The notes under the pieces were generated by a model that saw only the letters and a program-made list of their open reading frames with translations, had not been told where the DNA came from and did not search any database. Both the position numbers and the translations under genes were made by a program. DNA of 64,000 nucleotides from Glaciecola sp. 33A (GTDB taxonomy: Bacteria; Pseudomonadota; Gammaproteobacteria; Enterobacterales; Alteromonadaceae): positions 744,001 to 808,000 of the forward strand of contig NZ_PJAR01000044.1 in the NCBI RefSeq assembly GCF_002836745.1, written 5' to 3'. Numbering within the stretch: the stretch's first letter is position 1; every line of letters starts with the position of its first letter. This document shows, piece by piece, positions 19,025-27,737 of the stretch.

Positions 19025-19082
19025 ATTTGATTACAATAGTTTTTGATTGCAATAGTTTTTGATTGGCATAGTCTTTGAATAG
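19025..19082. repeat. 16-bp tandem repeat upstream of the glucosylglycerate operon
   Basis: Three near-identical units of TTTTTGATTGCAATAG and a fourth degenerate one follow each other with an exact 16-base period (the GA of each unit falls at 19029, 19045, 19061 and 19077). They lie about 125 bases before the glycerate kinase start within a 260-base gap (18928-19187 has nothing else I can identify). Function unknown; a regulator-binding array or slippage tract are both possible. Confidence 0.7.
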
Positions 19083-19205
19083 AGGGTCAGTATATGGGTG
19101 CCCGTCGGCTATCTTTTTAATGCCAGTAAGTGGCTATCAAGATAATATCTGACTGCTCATTGTTATCAACGCAATGCGCTTTACTATTTGCTATATAAGG
19201 CTTTA

Positions 19206-20114
19206 ATGCAAGAATTAACAACATTGATTGAACAATACATTGTTAAAGAAAAGCTTCCAATGGCCTATCTGGATGATGCACTAAGGTGGTTCAAGCCATT
19301 GTGCGATTCAATTCAATTGCACCAAAATGAATCAGTTAGTGCGCCAAATGCCAAAAGTAGTCCTTACTTCATTGGGGTTAATGGTTGTCAGGGCTCGGGT
19401 AAGTCTACGCTGAGTGGTTTAATGAGTTATTTGTTTAATCAGTATTACGGAAAAAGCTCCATTGTTTTGTCTCTCGATGATTTCTATTATACCAAAGCAC
19501 AACGCTTAACTTTGTCGCAAACTGTACATCCGCTGCTAGCAACAAGAGGTGTACCTGGAACGCATGATACTGAATTGATGTCTGCAGTTTTTCATTCATT
19601 AGCGCAAGGTAACGCTACCAATATTCCCACTTTTGACAAATCAATTGATGACCGCGCAGCGACTAATGAATGGCAAAAGATAGAATCACCCGTCGATATT
19701 GTCATCATGGAAGGTTGGTGCTGGGGAACACCGGCGCAAGAAAGCGACGCATTAACGCAAGCAGTTAATGAACTTGAAAATAAGTATGATCACGACGGTA
19801 CTTGGCGCCATTATGTCAATTTTACGCTAACCGCAACTTACACACCGCTCTATGCGTACATGAATTTTTGGGTGTTTTTAAAAGCCCCAAGTTTTAATGC
19901 TGTCTATGCGTGGCGGCGAGAACAAGAAGAAAAGTTAAAACTGCGTGTTGGTAATGCATCGCATATAATGAGTGAGGCAGATATTCTTACATTTATTCAA
20001 CATTATCAGAGGCTAACTGAACATACTTTATGTACACTGGGCGAGTACGCTGATTTTATATTCGAGTTAGATAATGAAAGAAATATTACGAAAAGTAGAC
20101 ACAATGCAAAGTGA
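19206..20114 (+). CDS. P-loop glycerate kinase (GLYK-like)
   Basis: A protein of about 302 residues related to the P-loop kinase family that includes plant D-glycerate 3-kinase and yeast Tda10. It has the Walker A motif GVNGCQGSGKSTL, the SLDDFYYT strand, a RGVPGTHD motif and IVIMEGWCWG near the Walker B position, all characteristic. The expected reaction is ATP-dependent conversion of D-glycerate to 3-phosphoglycerate. I chose the ATG at 19206 (AAGG six bases upstream); a TTG at 19188 would add six residues. The next three genes make and split glucosylglycerate, which fits a glycerate-recycling role. Confidence 0.8.
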   Translation: MQELTTLIEQYIVKEKLPMAYLDDALRWFKPLCDSIQLHQNESVSAPNAKSSPYFIGVNGCQGSGKSTLSGLMSYLFNQYYGKSSIVLSLDDFYYTKAQRLTLSQTVHPLLATRGVPGTHDTELMSAVFHSLAQGNATNIPTFDKSIDDRAATNEWQKIESPVDIVIMEGWCWGTPAQESDALTQAVNELENKYDHDGTWRHYVNFTLTATYTPLYAYMNFWVFLKAPSFNAVYAWRREQEEKLKLRVGNASHIMSEADILTFIQHYQRLTEHTLCTLGEYADFIFELDNERNITKSRHNAK

Positions 20115-20988
20115 ATTAATAAAAAAATACAACCGACAAGTCCTGATTTTTACAGACCTCGACGGCACACTCCTTGACCACTATAGCTATGAACACGAAG
20201 ATGCCAAGGTGTGTATGGAAAGGCTCATGGGCCATGGAATTCCAATTATTCCAAATACCAGCAAAACCTTTGCTGAGCTTTTGGAACTGCGCAAAAGATT
20301 AAATTTAGATGGTCCTTTTATCGTTGAAAATGGTGCTGCTATTTTCATTAATAAAAATTTCTTACCAGAAAAACCCAAAGGCGCAGTTTGGCAAGATGGT
20401 TTTTGGGTAAAATCATTTAGTTCAAAACGCAATTACTGGTTAGGTCTGATTAAAAAAGTTGCTCCTGAATATGGACATCTCTTTGAATCATTTGTGGATA
20501 TGACGATTGCACGAATTGTTGAGTTGACCGGCCTTACAGACGAAGATGCCGTGCTTTCATCGCAACGTCAATTTGGTGAGCCGTTGCTGTGGAAAGGCAG
20601 CGAGGACGAGTTGGATAAATTCATCCTCATGTTGCGTCGGATTGGTGCGCATCCAGTCAAAGGTGGGCGTTTTTTGCACATTGGTGGTGATTGCAACAAA
20701 GGTATTGCGTTGGCTTGGTTACTCAGAGAATATCAGCGTCAACACAAGGGTGTTACAATCAGCACGATTGCTTTGGGTGATGGTAAAAACGACGTTTCGA
20801 TGTTAGAGATCGCCGATACCGCAGTCAGAATTGCGTCTCCCGTGCATGAGCCCCCCGAGTTAGAACGAAGCCTCAAATTATATACTAGCAATAAACTGGG
20901 TCCAAAAGGTTGGACAGAAATACTGGATCAGCTTATCCCTGAATCAGTATTTTTTAGTCCAAGCAAAAATACTGATAAAACAACTTAA
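20104..20988 (+). CDS. gpgP: HAD phosphatase, glucosyl/mannosyl-3-phosphoglycerate phosphatase family
   Basis: A HAD-superfamily phosphatase of about 294 residues. The nucleophile motif is FTDLDGTLLD near the N-terminus, and ALGDGKNDVSML carries the metal-binding aspartates near residue 230. It matches the mannosyl-3-phosphoglycerate phosphatase family, whose members also dephosphorylate glucosyl-3-phosphoglycerate. The downstream glucosyl-3-phosphoglycerate synthase makes the glucosyl substrate more likely. The start is uncertain: the ATG at 20104 overlaps the kinase stop by 11 bases, and an ATG at 20074 would overlap it by 41. Confidence 0.85.
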   Translation: MQSELIKKYNRQVLIFTDLDGTLLDHYSYEHEDAKVCMERLMGHGIPIIPNTSKTFAELLELRKRLNLDGPFIVENGAAIFINKNFLPEKPKGAVWQDGFWVKSFSSKRNYWLGLIKKVAPEYGHLFESFVDMTIARIVELTGLTDEDAVLSSQRQFGEPLLWKGSEDELDKFILMLRRIGAHPVKGGRFLHIGGDCNKGIALAWLLREYQRQHKGVTISTIALGDGKNDVSMLEIADTAVRIASPVHEPPELERSLKLYTSNKLGPKGWTEILDQLIPESVFFSPSKNTDKTT

Positions 20989-20998
20989 GGAGCTACAT

Positions 20999-22225
20999 GT
21001 GGCTGATTTTTATCAAAATGGCATTGTAACCACGTTACACAACTTAGAAGATCGTTCGATTGAAGATTTGGAAGCCGAGTTAAGTGGGTTTTCTAAGCAA
21101 CGCCCATTAGGATTAATCCTTCCTTCATTATTTTCCGAATTAGAAGGGCAAGCGCTCCCAGCCACAATAGAACACATTAAAAAAGTCCCCTATCTGTCTG
21201 AAATAGTTATTGGTCTTGATCGTGCTAACTTAGAAGAGTACAAATATGCCCTCAACTTTTTCTCTACGCTGCCTCAACATCATCGAATTTTGTGGAATGA
21301 CGGACCGAGGCTAAAGGCACTCGACGCAGAATTACAAGAACTCGGCTTGGCACCAAAGGAATTAGGGAAAGGCAGAAATGTGTGGTACTGCATGGGCTAT
21401 ATACTTGCATCAGGAAAGGTGGAAAGTGTCGCTTTACATGATTGTGATATTTTAACCTATGACCGTTCTTTGCTTGCAAGACTTATTTACCCAGTTGCAA
21501 ATCCACAATTTAACTATGAATTTTGCAAAGGGTTTTACGCACGAGTTGCTAACGGAAAAATAAATGGTCGGGTCTCACGATTATTAGTTACGCCTCTTTT
21601 GCGAGCGCTTAAGATGACCTTAGGGCACAATGATTACTTAGAATTTATGGATAGTTTTCGTTACCCATTGGCAGGCGAGTTTTCATTTAGACGAGACGTT
21701 CTCAATGACATTAGAATTCCAAGTGATTGGGGCTTAGAAATTGGCGTTTTATCTGAAATGCATAGAAATTATTCGCATAACAGGCTATGCCAAGCTGATA
21801 TTGCAAAAACATATGATCATAAACACCAAGACCTGTCATTAAATAATGAGCAAGGTGGTTTATCTAAAATGTCGATTGATATCACTAAAGCCTTATTTAG
21901 AAAATTAGCAACGCAAGGCACCACGTTTAGTACCGAAACATTTAGAACCATCAAAGCAACGTATTTTAGAATTGCCTTAGATTTTATTGAGACCTATCAC
22001 AATGATGCTGTTATGAATGGTTTGAAACTAGATATTCATAATGAGGAGAAAGCGGTGGAAATGTTCGCTCATAACATTATGAAAGCTGGCCAAAGCTTTT
22101 TAGAAAACCCCATGGAAACTCCCTTTATTCCAAGTTGGAACCGTGTCGTCAGTGCCAAACCAGATGTTTTAGAATGCCTCAAAAAGGCTGTAGAAGACGA
22201 TTTTCAAGAATTTAGCCAAGGATAA
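20999..22225 (+). CDS. gpgS: glucosyl-3-phosphoglycerate synthase (glycosyltransferase)
   Basis: A 408-residue retaining glycosyltransferase. GpgS transfers glucose from an NDP-glucose to 3-phosphoglycerate, making the precursor of glucosylglycerate. The N-terminal stretch with QRPLGLILPSL, the metal-binding region ALHDCDILTYDRSLLARL and the family pattern YEFCKGFYARV are present, as is YPLAGEFSF. It starts with GTG, supported by AAGGAG at ideal spacing; the phosphatase gene ends 10 bases before. Mannosyl specificity is less likely, but the donor cannot be fixed from sequence. Confidence 0.85.
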   Translation: MADFYQNGIVTTLHNLEDRSIEDLEAELSGFSKQRPLGLILPSLFSELEGQALPATIEHIKKVPYLSEIVIGLDRANLEEYKYALNFFSTLPQHHRILWNDGPRLKALDAELQELGLAPKELGKGRNVWYCMGYILASGKVESVALHDCDILTYDRSLLARLIYPVANPQFNYEFCKGFYARVANGKINGRVSRLLVTPLLRALKMTLGHNDYLEFMDSFRYPLAGEFSFRRDVLNDIRIPSDWGLEIGVLSEMHRNYSHNRLCQADIAKTYDHKHQDLSLNNEQGGLSKMSIDITKALFRKLATQGTTFSTETFRTIKATYFRIALDFIETYHNDAVMNGLKLDIHNEEKAVEMFAHNIMKAGQSFLENPMETPFIPSWNRVVSAKPDVLECLKKAVEDDFQEFSQG

Positions 22226-22229
22226 TAAA

Positions 22230-24014
22230 ATGGCAGAGCACTTTCTTCAATTTACGGCAAAACTTAAGCACCATTTAGAAGTTATTTACCAAGATATCTT
22301 GAGCCCTGCTGAAATAGCATTACTGGTAACCAAATTACAGATGAGTATCGGAGTTACGAGTAAGGAAGATTGCCACTACCCAACGCCGCATAAAAACCGT
22401 TGGAATGAGTCAGACCTTATTATGATTACCTATGGTGATAGCATTGTAGAAAATACCAAAGGTATTGATTTTGGCTTTAGTCAAAAACCATTAAAAACAC
22501 TTTTACGCTTTATCAATGAATACTTTGCCTCGATTATTAGCCACGTGCATATACTACCCTATTTTCCGTATAGTTCCGATGATGGTTTTTCTATTATTGA
22601 TTACTCGATAGTGAATGAAAGTTTAGGTGACTGGGAAGATATAGAAGCTATTTCAACACAATATGGACTCATGACAGACGTCGTTATTAACCATTGCTCT
22701 GCACGAAGTCAATGGTTTGAAAATTTCGGCAAACAAGAAGGAATTGGCAGTGATTACTTTTTTACAGCCTCACCCACTGATGATGTCAGCATGGTTGTTA
22801 GACCGAGAACATCAGAGCTGTTAAAAGAAGTTGATACCCCAAAAGGTACAAAGCACGTATGGTGCACATTCAGTCATGATCAGGTGGATTTTGATTTTAG
22901 AAATCCAAATGTTTTGATTGCCTTTGTTGACATTATTCGTTTGTATTTAGATAAAGGGACAACCGTATTTCGTTTGGACGCAATCGCATTTTTGTGGAAA
23001 GTTAGCGGTAGCCCAAGTATTAATTTGTTGGAAACACACGAAGTTGTTCGCCTGTTAAGAACACTGATTGAGCATACCGCACCAGAAACTATTATTATTA
23101 CCGAGACCAACATTCCAAATAGAGAGAACCTGACTTATTTCGGTAATGCCAACGAAGCTCATGCCATTTATAACTTCTCATTGCCGCCATTACTTATAAA
23201 TACACTGGTAACGGGTGATTGTAGCTATCTGAAAAGTTGGATGATGAGCATGCCGCCAGCACAAAATGGCACAACATACTTCAATTTCATAGCCTCTCAT
23301 GATGGTGTTGGTTTGCGTCCTGCTGAAGGTTTGTTGAATGATAAAGAGATCACTGATTTTGCAAATTGCATGCAACGTTTTGGTGGTAAAGTTTCTTGGA
23401 GAAAAACAGAGAATGGTCAGCAAAAGCCATATGAAATGAATATTGCTTTAATCGACGCACTCAAGGGAACAACAAAAGGACTAGACCAATATCAACTACC
23501 GCGCTTTCTTTGCGCTCATGCAATGATGCTTGGGCTCGAAGGTATTCCTGGGATCTATATTCATTCATTATTGGGCACGCCGAATGATGAAGATAAAATA
23601 AGAAACACAGGTCAAAATCGTTCTATCAATCGTCATCGTTGGGATTTGGAAGAGCTGATGACAAAGTTAGATGACCAACAAAGCACACATGCTAAGGTGT
23701 TATTTGGTTTATCTATGTTGATCAGAATTCGACGTTCTCAGCCTGCATTTCACCCAAATGCAACCCAATTTACACTACAACTGGGCACCGGCATATTCGG
23801 CTATTGGAGGCAGAGTATCGATCGCCAGCAAAGTATATTTTGTTTGTCGAATATCACGGATGAAACCCAAGAGGTAAGATTATCAGATATTAACCTGATT
23901 GAAAATAATTTGTGGCACGACTTAATCGCAAAACAGCCAATAAACCATGCTATTGAACAACTCTGTTTTGCGCCTTACCAAACAATGTGGATTTCAAACA
24001 AAGCCGGAGGTTAA
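22230..24014 (+). CDS. GH13_18 sugar phosphorylase, probable glucosylglycerate phosphorylase
   Basis: A 594-residue glycoside hydrolase family 13 enzyme of the sucrose-phosphorylase subfamily. The nucleophile aspartate lies in FRLDAIAFLWK, the acid/base glutamate in IIITETNIPN, and the third carboxylate in ASHDGVGLRPAEG. Subfamily members include sucrose phosphorylase, sucrose 6-phosphate phosphorylase and glucosylglycerate phosphorylase (E. coli YcjM and a Meiothermus enzyme). The co-location with gpgS, gpgP and a glycerate kinase favours glucosylglycerate, which would be split by phosphate into glucose 1-phosphate and D-glycerate. This specificity is inference. Confidence 0.8.
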   Translation: MAEHFLQFTAKLKHHLEVIYQDILSPAEIALLVTKLQMSIGVTSKEDCHYPTPHKNRWNESDLIMITYGDSIVENTKGIDFGFSQKPLKTLLRFINEYFASIISHVHILPYFPYSSDDGFSIIDYSIVNESLGDWEDIEAISTQYGLMTDVVINHCSARSQWFENFGKQEGIGSDYFFTASPTDDVSMVVRPRTSELLKEVDTPKGTKHVWCTFSHDQVDFDFRNPNVLIAFVDIIRLYLDKGTTVFRLDAIAFLWKVSGSPSINLLETHEVVRLLRTLIEHTAPETIIITETNIPNRENLTYFGNANEAHAIYNFSLPPLLINTLVTGDCSYLKSWMMSMPPAQNGTTYFNFIASHDGVGLRPAEGLLNDKEITDFANCMQRFGGKVSWRKTENGQQKPYEMNIALIDALKGTTKGLDQYQLPRFLCAHAMMLGLEGIPGIYIHSLLGTPNDEDKIRNTGQNRSINRHRWDLEELMTKLDDQQSTHAKVLFGLSMLIRIRRSQPAFHPNATQFTLQLGTGIFGYWRQSIDRQQSIFCLSNITDETQEVRLSDINLIENNLWHDLIAKQPINHAIEQLCFAPYQTMWISNKAGG

Positions 24015-24065
24015 GTCCTTTGGTTTGCATCAGTAAACTGACAATTGTCTGAATAATTCACATAC

Positions 24066-24090
24066 AAAGAACCTACTCGTAGGTTCTTTT
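24066..24090. terminator. bidirectional terminator after the phosphorylase gene
   Basis: An 11-base inverted repeat AAAGAACCTAC / GTAGGTTCTTT with a very short loop, ending in a T-run. It lies between convergent genes and overlaps the stop codon of the DUF2189 gene. Confidence 0.75.
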
Positions 24091-24867
24091 GCGTTTCACG
24101 TCAATTGTGTCTATGTAGCCATGCCAGCTTGCATAACCTATAATTGGCATAATAACTAGAAAAGCAACAAAGAAAGTAATAAAACCGATGAATACCGATA
24201 GCAGAATGATAGATGCCCAAAAGAACATAGCCCTCTTGTTCAACCAGACTGCATTCATACTAGTTAGTACTGCTGTTGCTAAGTCGACTCGTCTTTCCAT
24301 CAATATTGGTTGTGTGAATGCGGTTATAAAGAAAACGAATACGGTTAACGCTGCACCAACTAGCGTACCTATAATCAAAAACGTGGCTAGACTCAGTAAG
24401 GTGTATGCTTGATTCTCAGGATAGAAGGCGTGAATAAGAGATGCAATGCGCAGCCAAAAAATCATTAACACCATAAGTAAAACAGCAAAACCCCATTCGT
24501 TTACGGCATTTCTGGACATTGCTTTTAAGGAGTGCCTAAAGGAAGGTTCATTTTTCTTCCCCAATTGCCATGAAACGTCATACAGGCCGGCTGCCAAGAA
24601 GGGGCCAATCAACATGAAACAGACCATCGCTGGAAATATGATCATGTACCAACCGGTTAAATCTATCAAATAGTACATAGACCAAGGAATAAGCGTAAAA
24701 ATGACGCCATAGGTTAAACTGATGGCAGGTGCCCGTTTGAAATCATTCAAAGCAAGGGCTAACCATTTTATTGAATCAAACACTGCTAGTGTTTTACAAG
24801 GTATAACCCGAGCGAAACCACTATCCTTGATCCCGGTCTCCGGCATTTTTTCTAACTGCTGAGACAT
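24073..24867 (-). CDS. DUF2189 domain integral membrane protein
   Basis: A 264-residue protein with an N-terminal cytoplasmic stretch of about 45 residues and then about six hydrophobic segments (roughly 50-72, 76-100, 120-145, 155-185, 205-235 and the C-terminal end). The arrangement and the ALNDFKRAPAISLTYG sequence match the DUF2189 family. No function is known and there is no operon partner. Confidence 0.8.
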   Translation of the reverse strand: MSQQLEKMPETGIKDSGFARVIPCKTLAVFDSIKWLALALNDFKRAPAISLTYGVIFTLIPWSMYYLIDLTGWYMIIFPAMVCFMLIGPFLAAGLYDVSWQLGKKNEPSFRHSLKAMSRNAVNEWGFAVLLMVLMIFWLRIASLIHAFYPENQAYTLLSLATFLIIGTLVGAALTVFVFFITAFTQPILMERRVDLATAVLTSMNAVWLNKRAMFFWASIILLSVFIGFITFFVAFLVIMPIIGYASWHGYIDTIDVKRKRTYE

Positions 24868-24991
24868 AACATCTCCTATTAGGCGTAAATAATTAACTCA
24901 TTGTGGAGTATAAGTTTTTGTGGATATTGAACATAAACTTCAATAGCTGCACTTTATACTAATCCAGAAACTGAATAAGTTCAAAAACTAA

Positions 24992-25522
24992 TCAACGAAA
25001 ACTAACATTAGCTTCATGCCAATTGATATTGGTTAAGAAAAGTGCAGAAAGTGCTTCATTTAATTCATTAAAACTTGTGATTTTGGATTTTTCCCCTGTC
25101 AGCATTTCTAATACGAATTGATGACAGTTGTTATTAATCAAATGATATTCGCGCAACCCATACAGATTATCAATACATCGCTGCGCTACTTCTTCACCAG
25201 CTAAGGGTCTAAATGTTTCATCACAAGCAACATATATCTTTTTGCCACTTCTATTGTCCAAAAATCGATCTGGAGACACTGAACGAATTAACCCTTTTCC
25301 ACTCAACTCAAAAATATTGCCATTTACCCACACCCCTGTGTGGTCAAGCACCCCATAAATGCCACAGGTAATAATAGCGCCATTTCTTGGGACAACACGT
25401 TTTGACGATTCACCCGGCAACTTACCAACAGTATTAGTACTTCTCAAATAAGCGTCAGTTGCCTTGTTTGAAGCGTATAATCCCAAACAAGCAGCACCTA
25501 ACCATAATAAGGGAGCAGGCAT
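24992..25522 (-). CDS. LRAT-like (NlpC/P60 superfamily) cysteine-domain protein
   Basis: About 176 residues. An N-terminal hydrophobic segment (LLWLGAACLGLYAS) suggests membrane anchoring. The rest resembles the LRAT-type permuted papain fold: a histidine in LDHTGVWVNGNIFEL, and a cysteine in NNNCHQFVLEML that matches the NCEHF-type catalytic box. LRAT-like proteins in eukaryotes are thiol acyltransferases or phospholipases; bacterial members are mostly uncharacterised. I chose the ATG with GGAG upstream; a frame from 25567 would add 15 residues. It is a single gene between two unrelated ones. Confidence 0.6.
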   Translation of the reverse strand: MPAPLLWLGAACLGLYASNKATDAYLRSTNTVGKLPGESSKRVVPRNGAIITCGIYGVLDHTGVWVNGNIFELSGKGLIRSVSPDRFLDNRSGKKIYVACDETFRPLAGEEVAQRCIDNLYGLREYHLINNNCHQFVLEMLTGEKSKITSFNELNEALSALFLTNINWHEANVSFR

Positions 25523-25692
25523 AAAAATCTCCAAATTAGCCGTAAAACAACAGCTTGACCTAATCATACGTTAAGAGTTGATAATTTGAGCAATAATAAA
25601 TGTGACAAAACTTGTCATCGCCCCTTAACAGGAAGCCTCAGCTGTATTATTCTTAGCGACAATCACCTATCTAGTGTTAAGACCAATAATTA

Positions 25693-26916
25693 ATGTCAAA
25701 AATCAATCGCTCGAATAAATTAGCTAATGTCTACTACGATATCCGCGGGCCTGTATTAGAACAAGCAAACAAAATGGAAGAAGCTGGAGAGCGGATCTTA
25801 AAACTAAACATAGGCAATCCCGCCCCGTTTGGTTTTGAAGCACCTGACGATATTTTAAAAGACGTTATCTATCAACTCCCTAGTGCACAAGGCTACACAG
25901 ACTCCCAAGGCATATACAGTGCGCGCGTAGCAGTAATGCAGTATTACCAGCAAATGGGCATCAAAAATATTCAGGTGAAGGATATATACTTAGGTAACGG
26001 GGTAAGCGAATTAATAATGCTATCAATGCAAGCGTTACTCAACGATGGTGATGAAGTATTATTACCTGCACCAGATTATCCTCTTTGGACAGCGGCGGTG
26101 AATTTATCATCTGGTACTGCAGTGCATTATCGATGCGATGAGCAAGCCGATTGGTTTCCCGATCTCGATGACATTGAATCAAAAATTACAAAAAGAACCA
26201 AAGCCATTGTATTAATCAATCCAAATAATCCGACAGGTGCGGTCTATAGTGTTGCGTTATTAAATCAGGTTGCGGATTTAGCCCGTAAACATGACCTGAT
26301 CATATTTAGTGACGAGATTTACGACAAAATACTTTACGACAATGCAAAGCACACATGTATCGCTTCGCTTGCACCGGATTTATTTTGTGTCACTTTTAGT
26401 GGTTTAAGCAAAAACTATCGGGTTGCCGGTTTCAGAGCAGGCTGGATGTTGGTAAGCGGAAACAAGCAATCTGCAAAAAGCTATATTGAAGGCTTAACCA
26501 TTCTTTCTTCTATGCGCATGTGCGCCAATGTTCCTTGTCAGCATGCAATTCAGACCGCACTAGGTGGCTATCAAAGTATCAATGATTTGGTTTCTGGCGA
26601 TGGACGTTTGTTATCACAACGAAATCTAGCATTCGAAGGCCTTAATGATATTGATGGTATTTCGTGTGTAAAACCAATGGGGGCTATGTATTGTTTTGCT
26701 AAAGTAGATAGCAAGAAGTTTAATATCTCTAATGATGTCAATATGGTGCTCGACTTACTCAATAAAGAAAAAATCTTGTTGGTTCATGGCAGCGCGTTTA
26801 ACCTGCAGGAAGGGTGCTATTTTAGATTGGTGTTTCTTCCCCACAAAGATCAGTTATCGCCAGCTCTGTTGCAAATGAAACGCTTTTTTAATGGTTATCA
26901 GCAGTCGCATTTATAA
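25693..26916 (+). CDS. alaA: glutamate-pyruvate aminotransferase AlaA
   Basis: A 407-residue class I PLP aminotransferase, closely similar to E. coli AlaA (YfbQ), which makes alanine from pyruvate and glutamate. Key features are the N-terminus with LNIGNPAPFGFEAP, NPNNPTGAVYS, and FSGLSKNYRVAGFR with the PLP-binding lysine. It is followed by yfbR, as in E. coli, with a tandem-repeat block between them. Confidence 0.94.
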   Translation: MSKINRSNKLANVYYDIRGPVLEQANKMEEAGERILKLNIGNPAPFGFEAPDDILKDVIYQLPSAQGYTDSQGIYSARVAVMQYYQQMGIKNIQVKDIYLGNGVSELIMLSMQALLNDGDEVLLPAPDYPLWTAAVNLSSGTAVHYRCDEQADWFPDLDDIESKITKRTKAIVLINPNNPTGAVYSVALLNQVADLARKHDLIIFSDEIYDKILYDNAKHTCIASLAPDLFCVTFSGLSKNYRVAGFRAGWMLVSGNKQSAKSYIEGLTILSSMRMCANVPCQHAIQTALGGYQSINDLVSGDGRLLSQRNLAFEGLNDIDGISCVKPMGAMYCFAKVDSKKFNISNDVNMVLDLLNKEKILLVHGSAFNLQEGCYFRLVFLPHKDQLSPALLQMKRFFNGYQQSHL

Positions 26917-26918
26917 AA

Positions 26919-26987
26919 AGCGCTTATAATTAGCGCTTATAATTAGCGCTTATAATTAGCGCTTATAAAGAGCGCTTATAAAGAGCC
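26919..26987. repeat. 13-bp tandem repeat block between alaA and yfbR
   Basis: Five consecutive 13-base units start at 26919, 26932, 26945, 26958 and 26971: three AGCGCTTATAATT and two AGCGCTTATAAAG, then a broken sixth. The block starts two bases after the alaA stop. Each unit contains the palindromes AGCGCT and TTATAA, so the RNA could fold into alternative hairpins. No known repeat family is recognised. Confidence 0.9.
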
Positions 26988-27101
26988 TTTAGTATTGACT
27001 GTATGACGTTCATTACTGTCAATTACCTAAATCGATGCATAATACGCACTCAATAATACATATTAACAATCGCGCACAACGCGACAAGGAAACCGAAAAA
27101 A

Positions 27102-27692
27102 ATGAATAGCGCATTTTTAGCATGGATTTTACGTATGCCGTTAATAAAACGATGGGCATTAATGCATGCAGTTAAAAATGAAAATGTTGCAGAGCATAGT
27201 CATCAAGTCGCGGTTATTGCTCATCTCCTTGCTGTTATTAGAAATACCTACTTCAAAGGCACAATAAATGCAGAAAAAGCGGCCACTATTGCCTTATATC
27301 ACGAAGTGTCGGAGACCAAATTACAGGATATTAATCACGTTACAAAATATCACAATCCAGATCTGACTCGCGAATTCAAAAAAATTGAAGAAATGGCAGA
27401 ATTAGAATGTTTAAAAACCTTACCCATTGAGCTACAGCCAGTTTTCAAGCCCTTATTAGTGCAAAAGGAAGTTGACCCCGAATATAAAACACTAGTAAAG
27501 GCTGCCGACCTTATTTCAGCGTATTTAAAAGCGTGTGATGAACTACGCTTTCAGAATTCAGAATTTTCACATGTAAAAACCAGACTTGAAAAAATGCTTC
27601 TGGAATATAGGAATACGATGCCTGAAGTTGACTATTTCCTGACCATTTTTCAGGAAAAGTGTTTTGTCAGCGTCGATCAACTTGCAGAGTAG
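27102..27692 (+). CDS. yfbR: 5'-deoxynucleotidase YfbR
   Basis: A 196-residue HD-domain phosphohydrolase. YfbR removes the phosphate from deoxyribonucleoside 5'-monophosphates in the cytoplasm. Metal-binding motifs are EHSHQVAVIAH, the HE pair in LYHEVSE, and KAADLISAYLKA with the last aspartate. The start gives the conserved AFLAWILRMPLIKRW-type N-terminus. It is followed 45 bases later by a dGTPase gene, so two dNTP-lowering enzymes are neighbours. Confidence 0.95.
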   Translation: MNSAFLAWILRMPLIKRWALMHAVKNENVAEHSHQVAVIAHLLAVIRNTYFKGTINAEKAATIALYHEVSETKLQDINHVTKYHNPDLTREFKKIEEMAELECLKTLPIELQPVFKPLLVQKEVDPEYKTLVKAADLISAYLKACDELRFQNSEFSHVKTRLEKMLLEYRNTMPEVDYFLTIFQEKCFVSVDQLAE

Positions 27693-27737
27693 TGGCCAAC
27701 TCGAGCTAATTTCCAATAAGCAAAATTTAGGGGCAAT

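Noticed and set aside
26919-26987. CRISPR array
   Set aside because: The 13-base units follow each other without spacers, and no cas genes are present.
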